A DNA stretch of 7,653 bases from CAYXWM01 sp964468805 (lineage in GTDB: Bacteria > Bacillota > Clostridia > Lachnospirales > WRBF01), in assembly GCA_964468805.1 (NCBI GenBank), contig CAYXWM010000086.1, forward strand, positions 1 through 7,653, given 5' to 3'. A program made the position numbers and the translations under genes. Below are positions 6,523 to 7,653 of the stretch, one piece after another (the stretch's first letter is position 1; every line of letters begins with the position of its first letter). Below the pieces are notes generated by a model. That model made no database searches and was not told the origin of the DNA. It saw only the letters and a program-made list of their open reading frames with translations.

Positions 6523-6560
6523 ACGCCGTTTTTCCGAAAATCCCGTTTAATTCCGTAATT

Positions 6561-7364
6561 CTATTGAATAAATTTCTCGTATATTTCTTTTAAAATACCG
6601 TCGTTGTTATCGGTTTCGGATATATAATTACCGGCTTCTTTGGCGGCATCGTTTCCGTTTTTCATAGCTATGCCCAAGCCCGCCGCTTTCAGCATGGTAA
6701 CGTCATTTTCATTGTCGCCTACGGCTATGACATCTTTCATGTCTAGTTTTAAATAGTCGGCAAGAAAAGCTAATCCGGAGCCTTTTGTTGCCGTGGTATT
6801 GTTAAATTCGAAGAGGGTATCGCAGGTAAAGCACATTTCGCATTTATCTTTAAATTTTGGTCTGGCATAGTCGGAAAGTTTTTTTAATATTTCATAATCC
6901 GCCATACAGACTATTTTTGTAACTTCTTCTTTAATTTCAGCAAAGTTTCTGATTAAACGAATTGGAACTCGACACCGCTCAAAATATCCTTGTATATACT
7001 TATCCAAAGATATAGCATATAAGGCATCTGATATGTACACCAAAATTTCTACTTCGGGAAATAAAGCCGTAACTTGGAGTATCTCTTCGGCAAGTTTGTT
7101 TCCCAGAAATACTTCTCTTAGTTTTTTGAAGGGATGAGTTTTATAAACGGTACTGCCGTTAAAGCATATGCCGAAATCATCGTTGTTTTGCATATTAAGC
7201 TCGGTTTCCAGATATTTTAAGGATTTATGTGAGCGACCGGAGCAAAGAACCAACTTAACCCCTTTTTCCTGCAATTTTCTTGCGTATATTTTGTTAACTT
7301 CGGGCAAAATCGATTGATCGTTCAAAATCGTCCCGTCTATATCCATAGCCACAAGTTTATACAT
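6561..7364 (-). CDS. Cof-type HAD-superfamily hydrolase (sugar or nucleotide phosphatase)
   Basis: This 267-residue soluble protein is the usual length for the Cof (HAD IIB) family of magnesium-dependent phosphatases. The four HAD motifs are intact: motif I DIDGT (D8 nucleophile, D10 acid/base), motif II CSGRS (S42), motif III K194 in TTATKGSGL, and motif IV GDNENDVTML (D217, D221). The region from about 85 to 190 is the C2B-type cap that selects substrate. Members act on sugar phosphates, pyridoxal or flavin phosphates and similar small molecules with overlapping specificity, so no single substrate can be assigned. The ATG at 7364 has a strong AAGGAGG site (7369-7375) 4 bases upstream. The MFS transporter lies downstream on the same strand; a shared transcript is possible, but the 145-base gap with a hairpin argues for at least partial separation. 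Upstream is a non-coding region with a folded segment and palindromes. Confidence 0.93.
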   Translation of the reverse strand: MYKLVAMDIDGTILNDQSILPEVNKIYARKLQEKGVKLVLCSGRSHKSLKYLETELNMQNNDDFGICFNGSTVYKTHPFKKLREVFLGNKLAEEILQVTALFPEVEILVYISDALYAISLDKYIQGYFERCRVPIRLIRNFAEIKEEVTKIVCMADYEILKKLSDYARPKFKDKCEMCFTCDTLFEFNNTTATKGSGLAFLADYLKLDMKDVIAVGDNENDVTMLKAAGLGIAMKNGNDAAKEAGNYISETDNNDGILKEIYEKFIQ

Positions 7365-7386
7365 GTTTCCTCCTTGACCGTTCTCA

Positions 7387-7431
7387 AACCTGTATTCAAA
7401 ATCAGAACATTCCGATTTGGCATCACAGGTT
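7387..7431 (-). other. Nested hairpin in the 5' leader of the HAD gene
   Basis: AACCTGT (7387-7393) pairs perfectly with ACAGGTT (7425-7431). Inside, AAATC (7399-7403) pairs with GATTT (7414-7418). The fold ends 12 bases upstream of the ribosome binding site (7369-7375) and has no T-run after it. It may affect translation or mRNA stability, but it could also be chance in AT-rich DNA. Confidence 0.35.
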
Positions 7432-7571
7432 CTTAAATATTTTGTCTAATCAACTTAAAATTATAATTAATATTATAAGAAATCTAATATAAAAAGCATT
7501 ACTTGACTTCTGATTTATATTATACAAAATACACCGAAAATTACTATAGAAATATTGCACGATAAAATCTT

Positions 7572-7583
7572 TGACTATAGTCA
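7572..7583. repeat. Perfect 12-bp palindrome TGACTATAGTCA
   Basis: Both 6-base halves, TGACTA and TAGTCA, match exactly without a spacer. It lies about 210 bases upstream of the HAD gene. Such symmetry fits a dimeric repressor site, but no regulator gene is visible in the window. Confidence 0.3.
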
Positions 7584-7629
7584 GTGTTTAGGCAGAATAA
7601 GTTTTATTTGGCAGGTTGGATAAAAAATT

Positions 7630-7649
7630 ATGCAAACATTTGCATTATA
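7630..7649 (-). promoter_or_regulatory. Operator-like dyad beside a -10 box
   Basis: ATGCAAA (7630-7636) and TTTGCAT (7639-7645) form a perfect 7-2-7 inverted repeat. On the minus strand a perfect TATAAT (7644-7649) lies immediately upstream, overlapping the dyad by two bases, so the dyad covers the expected transcription start. This is the geometry of a repressor site. The matching -35 would lie beyond the window edge, so the promoter cannot be confirmed. Confidence 0.35.
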
Positions 7650-7653
7650 CTTA

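Larger units (their letters stand above)
7365..7653. other. Non-coding region upstream of the HAD phosphatase gene
   Basis: No convincing gene is seen in these 289 very AT-rich bases. Several TATAAT-like boxes occur on the minus strand (for example 7644-7649), but none has a clear -35 partner inside the window. The segment holds a nested hairpin close to the gene and two perfect palindromes, listed separately. The promoter of the HAD gene must lie here or beyond the right edge. Confidence 0.5.

Noticed and set aside
7630..7653. Possible start of a plus-strand gene at ATG 7630 running off the window
   Set aside because: Only eight codons are visible, the ribosome site is poor, and the bases are better explained by the dyad.
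7646..7653. TATACTTA at the right edge matching the left end of the repeat at 80-87
   Set aside because: Eight bases of AT-rich identity is expected by chance. A second copy of the element cannot be judged without the sequence beyond the edge.

Overview
The window looks like chromosomal DNA of an AT-rich anaerobic Bacillota bacterium, most likely in Clostridia or a related class. The basis is its base composition, consistent AGGAGG-type ribosome sites, the anaerobe-associated AmmeMemoRadiSam genes, and a CBS/DRTGG-type family II pyrophosphatase, an architecture known mainly from clostridia. I cannot name a genus. I see no phage, plasmid, CRISPR, tRNA or rRNA genes.

Layout. Positions 1-226 are non-coding and hold an elaborate imperfect inverted repeat (80-216). 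A minus-strand cluster follows, transcribed from about 2946 leftward: a YjbQ-family protein (2525-2923), a fused MEMO-like plus AMMECR1 protein (1051-2436), and a radical SAM enzyme of the AmrS type (227-1054). The last two overlap by 4 bases (ATGA). Positions 2924-3438 form a divergent regulatory region with an extended -10 promoter for the cluster, a TTGACA/TATGCT promoter facing right, and a leader of about 270 nt with a terminator-like hairpin and competing pairings. The leader precedes a plus-strand manganese-type pyrophosphatase (3439-5058). A perfect 19-bp hairpin (5081-5127) separates this gene from two minus-strand genes, an MFS transporter (5153-6415) and a Cof-type HAD phosphatase (6561-7364). 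A 16-bp hairpin lies between those two. Positions 7365-7653 are non-coding, with a nested hairpin near the HAD gene and two perfect palindromes farther out.

How the genes fit together. The left cluster carries all three parts of the AmmeMemoRadiSam set (proteins A and B fused, plus the radical SAM enzyme). This widely conserved partnership has no established biochemical role to my knowledge, and a YjbQ-like enzyme sits at the head of the cluster here. The pyrophosphatase is a separate housekeeping unit that is probably regulated by adenine nucleotides. The transporter and phosphatase have unknown substrates, and nothing in the sequence ties them to the left cluster. The most original leads are the pyrophosphatase leader, the structured repeat behind amrS, and the fused AmmeMemoRadiSam operon with YjbQ.
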